Notes: generated from the letters alone by a model not told the origin. A stretch of DNA of 64,000 bases from RYN-230 sp963829725 (GCA_963829725.1 CAWHJW010000005.1:899047-963046); one strand, 5' to 3'; numbered from the stretch's first letter, positions 43,949 to 53,055 are shown. Numbers and translations: made by a program.

Positions 43949-44182
43949 ATGGAAGATTATGCATGGCTGTGCATAATCGCGTCGCATAAGCGACGCCTTC
44001 ATCACGCAGAAGAGGAAGATCAGCTAGGTGGCACGTACGCAGGCTCCGTGGCTACCCTGCTGGCGCGGGATGAAGTCGCTCTCTTCGCCGGACAGATGGA
44101 GGCTCGCAAGGTGCATGGCGGCGGAGTCCCGCAGGGTCTCCAGGTCGGCGTGGATCTAGCCCGACTTTCCTGGCTAAGTTAA
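43949..44182 (+). CDS. Possible small protein (77 aa)
   Basis: The ATG at 43949 is nine bases after AAGGAGG, which is the main support. The predicted peptide starts MEDYAWLCIIASHKRRLHHA and is charged in the middle; no family recognised. The surrounding DNA is less GC-rich than average here, consistent with recent acquisition. Confidence 0.35.
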   Translation: MEDYAWLCIIASHKRRLHHAEEEDQLGGTYAGSVATLLARDEVALFAGQMEARKVHGGGVPQGLQVGVDLARLSWLS

Positions 44183-44190
44183 TCTTCCTT

Positions 44191-44382
44191 GTGTTTGCGC
44201 TGGTCAGCATGGGTGCATGGGGCTGGGTTGCGTATTACCCATGTCAGTGTCTGGGGGCGCACCTCGTCCCCCGCACCAGCTTCGACACCGGCTGGGTCTT
44301 TCTCGCCATCGTGTCCTTCGCCTGTTCCCTTCTCGGGCTGGCCGGGCGCAACCCGGCAGCGGCTTCGGCCCGAGGGCTCTGA
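44191..44382 (+). CDS. Possible small two-helix membrane protein (63 aa)
   Basis: From GTG 44191: one hydrophobic helix (FALVSMGAWGWVAYY), a polar turn with one Cys, and a second helix (TGWVFLAIVSFACSLLGLAG). The spacing suits a hairpin in the membrane. It starts nine bases after the previous small ORF, so the two may be co-transcribed. No clear ribosome site and no recognised family. Confidence 0.4.
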   Translation: MFALVSMGAWGWVAYYPCQCLGAHLVPRTSFDTGWVFLAIVSFACSLLGLAGRNPAAASARGL

Positions 44383-44429
44383 GGACAGCACTGCGGCGCT
44401 CGATCCCGGCCCGTGCTGCGCTGGTTCCT

Positions 44430-44580
44430 AGCGCGCTCTCGTCGTATCGAGGCGGTGTCCTTCGCCCACCCGAGCCGCGTCCGACAGCTGGCCGCCGTCG
44501 AGGCTGGTGTGACCGTACTCGACTCCAGCGCTGGCGGGATCGGGGCGGCCCATTTCGCCCAGGAACTCGGGATGGCCCCG
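44430..44580 (+). pseudogene. Possible HMG-CoA-lyase-like fragment
   Basis: The peptide RQLAAVEAGVTVLDSSAGGI resembles the conserved AALEAGVTxFDxSxGGxGGCP strand of HMG-CoA lyase/isopropylmalate synthase barrels. The GGCPFAPGA cluster with the catalytic Cys is lost and no flanking homology is visible. A short relic at best. Confidence 0.3.
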
Positions 44581-44842
44581 GCCCCCGCGCCGCCCGGGCG
44601 GCCCGGCTGGTTCCCGGGTGCGTCACGAGGTCATGCAGCACAGGCAGTCAGGCCCGGCGTGATGTGCGCGCCGGGCCCGGTCCCCGCAGACTCGCCAATC
44701 GGCGCGGCGCCCCGAATTGGCTGCTAAACAGGGCTGGTAGTCAGTGCCCGTCTCGCACGGTAAGCGGAGCAGCACCCGGGTAACGTGCGTCACTCAGTTT
44801 GATCTTGTCCTGTGGCAGGCCGCGGCAGCGGAGAGGACGTTC

Positions 44843-45355
44843 ATGCGCGAGATCACGTACGCGGTACGGGGATTTCTCACCGTACGCCAGGACTCCCTGC
44901 GCGTGCCCCTGAGCGGGTCGCTCGCGGTGCGCGCGGACCCGGGCTCCGGTCTCTTCACCGGTGACCTCGTCCTGCACCAGGCCACGGTCAGCCGGACGGT
45001 CCTGGGCGCCAGCCTGTTCAGCGCGGCCGTCCAGATCGCGCCCGACTCCCCCGTCATCGGCCGGGTCGATGACCAGGGCCAGCTGTTCGCGACGGTCACG
45101 GTCAACGCGGTCATCGCCGCTGCCCACGCCGCCGGGCGGACTCTGATCAGCGGCGGTTCCTGCCGCACCGCCACTCACGCGGTCGTGCCGCTGCACTCCA
45201 AACCCGGCTTCGACCTGGAGCAGGGCGGCCGCCTGGCCGGCCAGTACCACCGGCCGCCCTTCACCGGGTGCGGGTGGATCACCCCGTTCATCAATCTCCT
45301 GGTCGCCGGCCCGGGAAACGCCGTCGTCATCGACCTCATCCCGCTCGCGTCCTGA
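44843..45355 (+). CDS. Conserved hypothetical protein (170 aa)
   Basis: From ATG 44843 after GGAGAGGA. Almost all beta-strand prediction: LRVPLSGSLAVRADPGSGLF, TGDLVLHQATVSRTVLGASL, FSAAVQIAPDSPVIGRV, ending AGPGNAVVIDLIPLA. The layout recalls a lipid-binding or YceI-like barrel, but there is no signal peptide and I cannot name the family. It converges with the SDR gene ten bases downstream. Confidence 0.65.
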   Translation: MREITYAVRGFLTVRQDSLRVPLSGSLAVRADPGSGLFTGDLVLHQATVSRTVLGASLFSAAVQIAPDSPVIGRVDDQGQLFATVTVNAVIAAAHAAGRTLISGGSCRTATHAVVPLHSKPGFDLEQGGRLAGQYHRPPFTGCGWITPFINLLVAGPGNAVVIDLIPLAS

Positions 45356-45365
45356 GCGGGATCCC

Positions 45366-46397
45366 TCACCGGGCGCTGAGATCCGGCTGCGGCCGCGGCT
45401 GGAGCGTGTCCCGCAGCGCCTCGAGCGCGGTGAAGCGCGGCACCCAGCCCAGTTCCTGCTTCGCCCGGGCCGTGTCCATGATCGCCGGATGGCTGGCCGC
45501 TTCCACCCACTGCGCGACGGGCGGCAGGAACGGCAGGGCGGCCATGGCCCGCGCCACGAACTGGGCCGCGCCCACCGGAAGGGGCAGCGGGAGCAGGCCG
45601 GCCTCACGGGCGATGTCGGTGGCGGTGATGATCCCGTCGGCGGCGATGTTGTATGCGCCCGGCGGCCCGGCGGCGACGACACACCGCAGCAGTGCCTGCC
45701 CCAGGTCCTCCTCGTGCACCAGCTGCAGCGGCAGGGCCGGCACCAGCACCGGCACGGGCACCGGAAGCCGGCCAGCCTGCCTGGCCAGAAGGCGGCCCAG
45801 CGGTGCCAGCGGCCCGGGCAGCTGCCCCTTCGCGCCCACCGCGTGCGGGCCCAGCACGACCGACGGGCGCAGCAGGTACAGGGCAGGCCCACCGGGCCGG
45901 GCTGCGGCCTCGTCCCGCAGCAGGCGCTCGAGCTCAGCCTTCTCCTGGGCGTAGAACAACCGGGCGGCGGGACGCACCGGCCAGTCTTCGGTCATGCCGA
46001 CCGGGTTATCGGCGTGGAAGCCGTAGGCCGCCACTGAGGAGGAGTAGACAAAACGGCGGGTACCGGCGGCGGCCGCGGCACGGAATGCGTTCAGCGTGCC
46101 CTCGACGTTGACCGACCGGATCGCCTCGGCTGACGCGGCGCCGGTCACCAGGAACGCCAGATGCACCACCACATCGGCACCGCCGAACGCGGCCTGCAGG
46201 GCCTCAGGGTCACGGACATCCCCGCGCTCGTATTTCATCTTCGTCCAGCCGTACGCGGCTGGCTCGAACGGGCGCCGGGCGATGCCGACGATCCGCGCCA
46301 CCCGGTTATCGGCCTCGAGCAGGGGTATCAGGCCGAACCCCAAAGTGCCGGTCGGGCCGGTCACCGCGACCGTCAGATCCCTCTCCCCGCCAGGCAC
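45366..46397 (-). CDS. NAD-dependent epimerase / OleD-like extended SDR
   Basis: 343 residues from GTG 46397. NAD loop VAVTGPTGTLGFGLIPLLEA (motif GPTGTLG), then VVVHLAF and active-site block RRFVYSSSVAAYG with YAQEKAELERLL (Tyr-x3-Lys style YAQEK). The C-terminal part has LPLQLVHEEDLGQALLRCVV and a lipid-type end. It resembles the 3-beta-hydroxysteroid dehydrogenase/OleD group that reduces long-chain beta-keto acids. It is divergent from the WS/DGAT gene and heads the putative acyl-condensation cluster. The 185-base gap 46398-46582 holds both promoters. Confidence 0.9.
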   Translation of the reverse strand: MPGGERDLTVAVTGPTGTLGFGLIPLLEADNRVARIVGIARRPFEPAAYGWTKMKYERGDVRDPEALQAAFGGADVVVHLAFLVTGAASAEAIRSVNVEGTLNAFRAAAAAGTRRFVYSSSVAAYGFHADNPVGMTEDWPVRPAARLFYAQEKAELERLLRDEAAARPGGPALYLLRPSVVLGPHAVGAKGQLPGPLAPLGRLLARQAGRLPVPVPVLVPALPLQLVHEEDLGQALLRCVVAAGPPGAYNIAADGIITATDIAREAGLLPLPLPVGAAQFVARAMAALPFLPPVAQWVEAASHPAIMDTARAKQELGWVPRFTALEALRDTLQPRPQPDLSAR

Positions 46398-46582
46398 CGG
46401 ATCCGCTACCTTCCCGGGTCACCGGGGTGGCCTGAACGCCGCCCGCCGGGCCCTTGGTCATCCCTCCCAGTGTGCCGCCGCGTCATCGCGGTGCTGCAGA
46501 GCCGAAGGTCCTGGCAGGCGGGACGACTGACCGGGGTGCGACGGGGACCGCGCAGCTTACGATGCCAGCGGAAGGGGGCGCC

Positions 46583-47989
46583 ATGGACCGGCTGAACCCC
46601 CTGGATGCCCTGTTCATCGACGCGGAGGACGAGGACCCGCACACGTCGATGGCGATCGCGTCGATTGCGGTGTTCGAGGGCCCGTGCCCCTCCCACGAGG
46701 AGGTTCTCGCCTTCCTGGCCGGGCGCTTGCCGCTGGTGCCGCGCTACCGCCAGAAACTCCGCACCGTGCCGCTCCGCCTGGGGCGGCCGGTCTGGGTGGA
46801 CGACCCGCACTTCGACCTTGGCTACCACGTCCGGCGGACCGCCCTGCCGGCGCCCGGCGAGGATCAGCAGCTCGCCGGGCTGATGGCGCGGGTGATGTCC
46901 CAGCGGCTCGACCGTGATCACCCGTTGTGGGAGTACTGGGTCGCCGAGGGACTCGCCCAGGGCCGCTGGGCGCTGATCTGCAAGATGCACCACTGCATGG
47001 TCGACGGGGTTTCCGCCGCCGACCTCTACCGCGTGATCTTCGACCCCTCCCCCGAACCTTCACCACCCGCCGCTGATGGCTGGGCCGCGGGCGCGGAGCC
47101 CACTCCCCTCCAGCTGGCCACCCAGGCCGCCCGGGACGCGGTGCTGCTCCCGGTCCGGGAGGCCTCCGGGCTGAGGGCCGCGATGGCCAGCCCGGGCAAT
47201 GCCGCCCGCCAGGCCGCTGGCACGGTGCGGGCCTTCGCCAAGCTGGCGCCAGCTTTGTGGCCGGCCACCGGGTCTTCGCTGAGCGGGAACATCGGCCAGC
47301 AGCGGCGCTACACCTGGGCCCGCGCGTCGCTGGATGATCTCCAGGAGATCAAGCGGGAGCTGGGCGGCACGGTGAACGACATCGTCCTGGCCGCGATCAG
47401 CGGCGGCTTCCGTTCGCTCCTGCTGGCCCGGGGCGAGCTGCCCGATCGGCACATGGTCCGCTCGCTGGTCCCGGTGTCTGTCCGGGCCCCCGGCGAGGCG
47501 AACATGCGCGAAAACCGGGTGTCAGCGGTGCTGGCCGACCTCCCGGTCCACGTGGCCGACCCGGTGGAACGGCTCGCCGCTGTCCAGGCCGAACTGCAGG
47601 CCCTGAAGACAGCCCACGAGGCGAAGGCGGGCGAGGCCCTGATCACCCTGGGCCGCTTCACCCCGTTCCCGTTCCTGTCGTGGTGTTCCAGGCTGGTGTT
47701 CGGGCTGCCCCAGCGGGAGATCGTCACCGTGACCACGAATGTGCCGGGTCCCCGCCAGCCGCTCTACGCGATGGGCCGCCGGCTCGCCGAGATCCTGCCC
47801 TACGTGCCGATCGCCACCACGGTCCGCACCGGGGTTTGCATCACCACCTACTGCGATCGCGTCACCTTCGGGATCACCGGCGACTTCACCGCCAGCCCCG
47901 ACCTCGCCGTACTCTCCCGCGGCATCGAGGACGACATCTCCGGGCTGCTGGCCGCCGCCCGGCAGCGGTCCCGGCCCCGCAGCGCCTGA
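46583..47989 (+). CDS. Wax ester synthase / diacylglycerol acyltransferase (WS/DGAT)
   Basis: 468 residues from ATG 46583 after GAAGGGGG. Transfers an acyl group from acyl-CoA to a fatty alcohol or diacylglycerol. Catalytic HHxxxDG is at residues 136-142 (MHHCMVDGVS). The N-terminus MDRLNPLDALFIDAEDEDPH and later NDIVLAAISGGFRSLLLARG, SLVPVSVRAPGEANMRENRV and VTTNVPGPRQPLYAMGRRLA are standard. It makes storage neutral lipid (wax ester or triacylglycerol). First gene of the plus-strand run leading to the KAS III pair. Confidence 0.95.
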   Translation: MDRLNPLDALFIDAEDEDPHTSMAIASIAVFEGPCPSHEEVLAFLAGRLPLVPRYRQKLRTVPLRLGRPVWVDDPHFDLGYHVRRTALPAPGEDQQLAGLMARVMSQRLDRDHPLWEYWVAEGLAQGRWALICKMHHCMVDGVSAADLYRVIFDPSPEPSPPAADGWAAGAEPTPLQLATQAARDAVLLPVREASGLRAAMASPGNAARQAAGTVRAFAKLAPALWPATGSSLSGNIGQQRRYTWARASLDDLQEIKRELGGTVNDIVLAAISGGFRSLLLARGELPDRHMVRSLVPVSVRAPGEANMRENRVSAVLADLPVHVADPVERLAAVQAELQALKTAHEAKAGEALITLGRFTPFPFLSWCSRLVFGLPQREIVTVTTNVPGPRQPLYAMGRRLAEILPYVPIATTVRTGVCITTYCDRVTFGITGDFTASPDLAVLSRGIEDDISGLLAAARQRSRPRSA

Positions 47990-48164
47990 CGGCGGCCGGC
48001 CCGGGCGGCCCGCTTCCGGGTCCGGATCAGCCGGGCGGTTCCGGGTCGCGCGGGACGCGGCCGGAGCGGACGAGCCTCTGGCGGTGACGTTCGCCCCTAC
48101 CGCCGGGTAGCCGGAAGCGGAAATCTCGCCCATACCAGGAAAACGCCCTGAGCAAGGGGGACCA

Positions 48165-49277
48165 ATGGCCGAAACGCGCAGCAAGCAGGCTGGTCATTGG
48201 ATGGCGATCGAGTCGCCCGGTTCCGCTGGCTCCTGGGGATGCCGGATCGAGAGCGTCGGCGTGAAGCTGCCCGCCGGGAAGCTGATGACCAGGGACCTGA
48301 TGGGCCAGACCAGGCACCGCACCAAGATCCAGCTGGAGCGGCTGACCGGCATCCACGAGCGTCACGTCGTGGGGCCGGGCGAGAACTCGCTCACCCTGGC
48401 CGCCGGGGCGGCCCGCGACTGCCTGGCTCATTCGGAGCATCAGGCGCCGGACATCGAGATGCTGATCAGTACCAGCATCACCAGGTCCACGAGCCGGTCC
48501 TGGCAGTCCTTCGAGCCCCCGCTCAGCCTGTCCATCAAGCAGGCGATCGGCGCCACGAAGGCAGTGAACTTCGACCTCTCCAACGCCTGTGCCGGGATGC
48601 TGACCGGGGTGTTCATCCTGCAGGACCTCATCACCCGGGGCGAGATCAGCTGCGGGATGGTGGTCTCCGGCGAGTACATCTCCCACCTGAGCTGGAACGC
48701 GGCGAAGAAGATCCGCTCGCTGTTCAGCAAGCAGCTGGCCTCGCTCACGCTCGGTGACGCGGGGGCCGCGGTGATCGTGGAACGGGCGCCCGCCGGCGCT
48801 CCGGGGATCGACGTCATCGGCTTCACCACCCTCGCCGAGCACAGCCGGCTGTGTCTCGCCTTCCCCAGCACCGTGGGCCCGGGCGCCCAGATGTACACCA
48901 AGTCCAGGAAGCTGCAGAAGGTGGCCATCGAGGACATGGCGCCGCTGGTGGCCGAGGTGATCGGCGAGGCCGGCATCGGCCTGGCCGACATCGACTACCT
49001 GATCCCGCACCAGACCTCGGCCCGGGCCATCCGCACGGGCACCGAGGAATTCGCCCGGCGCCTCGGCGCCAGGCCGAAGCACGTGGTGGTCAACCTGGAG
49101 GAGTACGGGAACACCTCGTCGACCACCTTGTTCGTGGCCCTGCACAAGTACCTGGAGGAAGAGCGGATCCACAAGGGAGACCGCGTGATGCTGCTGGCCC
49201 TCGCCTCCGGTATCGAGATCGGCATGGCCGTATTTACCATCGACAGCCAGGTGGAGCACTATGGGCGCACGCATTGA
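48165..49277 (+). CDS. Thiolase-fold condensing enzyme (KAS III / OleA-like), catalytic subunit
   Basis: 370 residues from ATG 48165 after AAGGGGG. The full triad is present: Cys142 (SNACAGM), His282 (LIPHQTS) and Asn316 (EYGNTSS). Other features: CRIESVGVKLPAGKLMTRDL, LTGIHERHVV, SLFSKQLASLTLGDAGAAVI, and the end GIEIGMAVFTIDSQVEHYG. OleA-type enzymes join two acyl-CoAs head to head to a beta-keto acid; FabH uses acetyl-CoA and malonyl-ACP. The lipid neighbours and a second, degenerate paralogue overlapping by 17 bases favour the OleA-like role as one half of a heterodimer. Confidence 0.9.
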   Translation: MAETRSKQAGHWMAIESPGSAGSWGCRIESVGVKLPAGKLMTRDLMGQTRHRTKIQLERLTGIHERHVVGPGENSLTLAAGAARDCLAHSEHQAPDIEMLISTSITRSTSRSWQSFEPPLSLSIKQAIGATKAVNFDLSNACAGMLTGVFILQDLITRGEISCGMVVSGEYISHLSWNAAKKIRSLFSKQLASLTLGDAGAAVIVERAPAGAPGIDVIGFTTLAEHSRLCLAFPSTVGPGAQMYTKSRKLQKVAIEDMAPLVAEVIGEAGIGLADIDYLIPHQTSARAIRTGTEEFARRLGARPKHVVVNLEEYGNTSSTTLFVALHKYLEEERIHKGDRVMLLALASGIEIGMAVFTIDSQVEHYGRTH

Positions 49278-50184
49278 CGCCGCCAGCGCGCTGACCAGCC
49301 ACGGACTGCGCAAGCCCACGGCGCGGCGGCTCGCCGACGCCGCCGCCCAGAGCTGCCTGGCTCATGCCGGGATAGCGCCCGGTGACGTTGACATGCTGAT
49401 CAACGCCGGTATCTACCGGGAAGACAACATGGGCGAGCCCGCGCTCGCCGCCCTGGTCCAGGAGGACATCGGGGCCAACCCGGGCCAGCCGCCCACCCAG
49501 GGGCACGGCACATTCTCGTTCGACCTCATCAACGGCGCCTGCGGCGTGATCAACGCCATCCAACTGGAGGCGGGCCTGCTTCGTTCCGGCGTCATCCAGG
49601 TCGGCGCGATCGTGACGAGCGACGTTGATCCGAATGTCAAGGTTCCAGGATCCGCCCCCTTCCGGCCGGCCGGCGGCGCGATGCTGCTGCGCTGGGATGA
49701 CACCATCGCCGGGTTCACCGATTTCGGCAGCGAGACATTCCCCGAGTACCAGGACCTGTTCGTGAGCGGGCTGGCGTGGCAGCAGCGGCACGGGCCTGGC
49801 GTCCCGGGGCGGGGCACCGGCCAGAGCCAGATGGTCATAGCCGAGAAACCGGGTTACACCGACCGCATGGTCGACTGCGCCGAGGAGGCGACGCGCCGCT
49901 TCCTGCGCCGCCTGGGGATGGGCATCGGCGAAATCGACCTGCTGGTCCCGGCCCCGTCGGCCCCGGGTTTCCTTGATCCCCTGCGGGTGCGGCTCGGCGT
50001 CCCGGGTGACCGGATCGCCTACGTGGCGGAAGACCTGGCCGAGGCGTACAGCACCGGGCCCATCGCCGCCCTGCAGGCGGCCATCAGGTCGGGCCGGCTC
50101 GGCGAGGCCCGGAACACCCTTCTGCTCGCGGCCGGGGCCGGCATCACGGTCACCCTCGCCCTGTACCGGCAGACACCGGCCTGA
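49261..50184 (+). CDS. Degenerate KAS III / OleA-like partner subunit
   Basis: 307 residues from ATG 49261, which lies 17 bases inside the preceding gene, a sign of translational coupling. Thiolase fold: AAAQSCLAHAGIAPGDVDML, TFSFDLINGACGVINAIQLE with Cys94, FRPAGGAMLLRW, GIGEIDLLVPAPSAPGFLDP. Compared with its neighbour the triad His (IPH) is Ala231 (VPA), and the Asn region (EYGNTSS) reads EAYSTGP. It also lacks the first 50 residues typical of the family. It cannot be a self-sufficient condensing enzyme. The pattern fits a heterodimer partner as in lipstatin LstA/LstB or nocardiolactone NltA/NltB systems. Confidence 0.88.
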   Translation: MGARIDAASALTSHGLRKPTARRLADAAAQSCLAHAGIAPGDVDMLINAGIYREDNMGEPALAALVQEDIGANPGQPPTQGHGTFSFDLINGACGVINAIQLEAGLLRSGVIQVGAIVTSDVDPNVKVPGSAPFRPAGGAMLLRWDDTIAGFTDFGSETFPEYQDLFVSGLAWQQRHGPGVPGRGTGQSQMVIAEKPGYTDRMVDCAEEATRRFLRRLGMGIGEIDLLVPAPSAPGFLDPLRVRLGVPGDRIAYVAEDLAEAYSTGPIAALQAAIRSGRLGEARNTLLLAAGAGITVTLALYRQTPA

Positions 50185-50208
50185 CCGGCGCCCGCGGCGG
50201 GTGAGTGC

Positions 50209-50242
50209 CGGTGGCTTCTTGCTGTCGGTGGCTTCTTGCTGT
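50209..50242. repeat. 17-bp tandem duplication
   Basis: CGGTGGCTTCTTGCTGT occurs twice in tandem in the short gap between the second thiolase-fold gene and the alpha/beta-hydrolase gene. Confidence 0.9.
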
Positions 50243-50306
50243 CTAAATAGAGCAACAGCCTGCTGGCCTGCGACGTCAGCGGGTGGCGGCGCGGCAGGAG
50301 AAGTGG

Positions 50307-51371
50307 GTGAGGGAGATGATCCCCAGGACGCGGACACTGATCGGGACCGTAGTGGCCACCACGGTCCCGGCCATTGCCGAGCTGGCCACGCACCCGGCCC
50401 TCAGGCGGAAGGCGCAGCGGGTCGTACGCTTCGCCCGGCCGGCCCAGATCGGCCCGCTGGCCCGGCCGGCCCGGCGCAGTGCGCCGCTGGCACCGGTGCC
50501 GCCGTGGCTCCCGCCCGGCCGGGTGATCAACCTGCCCGGCCGCGGCGAGGTGTTCGTCCGCGACTCCGGCGGCACGCCCGCGGATCCCGCCGTGCTGCTC
50601 CTGCACGGCTGGACCGCCAGCGCTGACCTGAATTTCTTCCCGGTCTACGCCCGGCTCGCCGAGGCCTACCGGGTCATCGCGATGGACCTCCGCGGGCACG
50701 GGCGCGGGATGCGGTCCACCGAGCCGTTCAGCCTCGAGGACTGCGCCGACGACGCCGCCGCGGTCCTGGACCAGCTGGGGGTGGGGCCCGTGGTCGTGGC
50801 CGGGTACTCGATGGGCGGCCCGGTCGCGCTGCTGCTGACCCGGCGGCACCCAGGCCGGGCGCGGGCCCTGGTCATGCAGGCCACGGCGCTGGAGTGGCAC
50901 CACACCGCCCGCGAGCGGATGGTCTGGCGCCTGCTGCCCGTGCTGGAACTGGGCCTGCGGCTCGGCACCGGCGCTGGCTTCGTCGAGCGGGTTCTCCGCC
51001 AGGCCATCGAGGAATCGCCTGAGCTCGATGCCTACCGGCCCTGGCTCGCCGCCGAATTCCAACGCGGCCTGGCGCGCGAACTCACCGGGGCGGGACACGC
51101 GCTGAGCCGCTACGACGCGGAGCCGTGGGCCGGCCAGCTGGGCCTGCCCGCGGCCATGCTGATCACCACCCGCGACCGGCTGGTGCACCCGGCCAAGCAG
51201 CGGGAACTCGCCCGGACGCTGCGCGCGCAGGTAATCGAGATCGAGGCGGACCATGACCTCCCGCTGGTCAAGGGCGCGGAATATGCCCGCCTGACCAGGC
51301 TCGCCGTCGATATCGCCGCGGCGGCCGCCGGGATCAACGGCCCCCGCCAGCTAGCCAGCGCGGCCGACTAG
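50307..51371 (+). CDS. Alpha/beta-hydrolase (OleB-like), membrane-proximal
   Basis: I choose GTG 50307, six bases after CAGGAG (354 residues); GTG 50283 and ATG 50316 are alternatives. The N-terminal 60 residues are basic with a hydrophobic patch. The hydrolase core: LLLHGWTASADLNFFPVYAR (oxyanion HGW), FDLRGHGRG-type MDLRGHGRGMR, nucleophile Ser168 in AGYSMGGPVA, acid Asp290 in TTRDRLV, His316 in EADHDLP. In olefin pathways OleB removes CO2 from a beta-lactone. Here it follows the condensing-enzyme pair by 122 bases in the same direction and could act on the same product (inference). Confidence 0.9.
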   Translation: MREMIPRTRTLIGTVVATTVPAIAELATHPALRRKAQRVVRFARPAQIGPLARPARRSAPLAPVPPWLPPGRVINLPGRGEVFVRDSGGTPADPAVLLLHGWTASADLNFFPVYARLAEAYRVIAMDLRGHGRGMRSTEPFSLEDCADDAAAVLDQLGVGPVVVAGYSMGGPVALLLTRRHPGRARALVMQATALEWHHTARERMVWRLLPVLELGLRLGTGAGFVERVLRQAIEESPELDAYRPWLAAEFQRGLARELTGAGHALSRYDAEPWAGQLGLPAAMLITTRDRLVHPAKQRELARTLRAQVIEIEADHDLPLVKGAEYARLTRLAVDIAAAAAGINGPRQLASAAD

Positions 51372-51404
51372 CCGGCGCGGGCGATGCGCCTTCCCCGGCG
51401 CCTG

Positions 51405-53003
51405 CTACTTGCGCCCGGGAAGGCGCTGCAGGGTCCGCATGGCCGCCGTCATGGCCTTCGCGTACCCGGCCGCCGTCAGGAAGCCCGGCGGCGCGATGGG
51501 CAGGAGCCGCTGCACCGACACGGTCTGGGCGTTGGTGTATTTGAGGATTCCGTGTTCGCCGTGCCTGCTGCCGACGCCTGAGTCCTTCCAGCCGCCCATC
51601 GGGGCATCCACGGATCCCCAGGTGGCCGCGTAGGCCTCGTTGACGTTGACCGTCCCGGCCTCCAGGCGGCCGGCGATGCCGCGGCCCTGGCCGGTGTCGC
51701 GGGTCCAGACCGAGAAGTTGAGGCCGTAGCAGCTGTCGTTGGCCTGCCTGATGGCCTCGTCGGCCCCGCTCACCCGGTACAGGGAGATGACCGGCCCGAA
51801 CGTCTCCTCCGCGTACAGCGTCATGCCGGGCGAGGTACCGGTCAGGATGGTGGGCTCATGGAAGTAGGGGCCGATGTCGGGCCGCGCCCGGCCGCCGGCC
51901 AGTACCATCGCGCCCTTGCTGGTCGCGTCGCCGACGTGGCTGACGACGGTGCCCAGTTGCTTCGCGGAGATCAGTGAGCCGATGTCGCGCCGGTAGCCGA
52001 GGGAATGACCGAGGCGGAGCGACCTGGTGGCCTTGACGAAGCGCGGGACGAACTCGTCCCAGATCGCGGTGTCGATATACATCCGTTCCATCGAGATGCA
52101 CAGCTGGCCGGTATTCGAGAAGGCCGCCCGCACCGCCCCGGGCACGGCCCGGCCGAGGTCGGCATCGGCCAGGACGAGGATCGCGTTCTTCCCGCCGAGT
52201 TCCATCGAGTAGTCGATGAGCCGCCCGGCGGCCTGGGCCGCGACGATCCGGCCGGTCTGCGTGCTGCCGGTGAACATCAGGAAATCGCTGTGGGAGATGA
52301 CCGGGGTCCCGAGCTCCTGCCCGGAACCGGTGACCACCTGGAGCACACCGGGCGGCAGGCCGGCCTCTTCCAGCAGCTCAGCCGCCCACAGCGCGGTGTA
52401 GGGCGTCTGGCTGTCCGGCTTGGCGATGACCGCGTTGCCGGCGGCGAGCGCCGGAAGGGCATCACTGATCCCGAGGGTCAGCGGGTAGTTCCACGGCGAG
52501 ATCACGCCGACGATGCCTCTCGGGTGGTGCTGCTCCCAGGTCTGGGTCAGCGCCGGGAAGGCACCCGCGCGGCGGCGCGGCCGCAGGTAGCGCGGGGCGG
52601 TGCGGGCGTAGTACCGGCTGACCTGCGCGACGTCGATGATCTCCTCGAAGGCATGCCGGCGGGCTTTGCCGTTCTCCAGCTGGATCAGGTCGAGCACCTC
52701 GTCCTGCCGGTCGAGCAGCAGCGTCGCGAAGCGGAGCAGCACGCCTGGCGCCTCGGTGGCGGAGCGCGGGCCCCAGCCGCGCTGGGCCCGGCGTGCCGCG
52801 TCCGCAGCCACCTCGACGTCGTCCGCGGTGCCATGCGGGACGTACCCGAGCACGTCCCCGGTCGCGGGCATCTCGACCGGGGCCAGTTCCCGGGGACCCG
52901 CGGTCACGGCGCGGGCCGCCAGCCGGTCGAGCAGGCCGCGGGTCACCCGCGGGCCGAGCAGCCGGGGTGCGACGCCTGCCGGGCTGTCCGCCGATGTCCT
53001 CAT
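51405..53003 (-). CDS. Succinic semialdehyde / fatty aldehyde dehydrogenase (GabD2-like)
   Basis: 532 residues from ATG 53003 after GAGAGGGG. ALDH superfamily: NAD(P) region IVGVISPWNYPLTLGISDAL, FTGSTQTGR, general base Glu268 in MELGGKNAIL, catalytic Cys302 in NTGQLCISMERMYI, then AEETFGPVISLYRV and GWKDSGVGSRHGEHGILKYT. It matches the actinobacterial GabD2 branch annotated as succinic semialdehyde dehydrogenase (NADP+), for which other aldehydes are plausible. Set beside a GMC oxidoreductase in the same direction (52-base gap), oxidation of a long-chain alcohol via aldehyde to acid is attractive. Confidence 0.92.
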   Translation of the reverse strand: MRTSADSPAGVAPRLLGPRVTRGLLDRLAARAVTAGPRELAPVEMPATGDVLGYVPHGTADDVEVAADAARRAQRGWGPRSATEAPGVLLRFATLLLDRQDEVLDLIQLENGKARRHAFEEIIDVAQVSRYYARTAPRYLRPRRRAGAFPALTQTWEQHHPRGIVGVISPWNYPLTLGISDALPALAAGNAVIAKPDSQTPYTALWAAELLEEAGLPPGVLQVVTGSGQELGTPVISHSDFLMFTGSTQTGRIVAAQAAGRLIDYSMELGGKNAILVLADADLGRAVPGAVRAAFSNTGQLCISMERMYIDTAIWDEFVPRFVKATRSLRLGHSLGYRRDIGSLISAKQLGTVVSHVGDATSKGAMVLAGGRARPDIGPYFHEPTILTGTSPGMTLYAEETFGPVISLYRVSGADEAIRQANDSCYGLNFSVWTRDTGQGRGIAGRLEAGTVNVNEAYAATWGSVDAPMGGWKDSGVGSRHGEHGILKYTNAQTVSVQRLLPIAPPGFLTAAGYAKAMTAAMRTLQRLPGRK

Positions 53004-53055
53004 TACTGACCCCTCTCACGAGGCGGCTCGCCCCGGACTGTCAGGAATCCGCAGC

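Noticed and set aside
29026..53003. GadB and the SSADH-like enzyme as one GABA operon
   Set aside because: They are 21 kb apart, on opposite strands and in different gene groups. A shared pathway is possible but not shown by the sequence.
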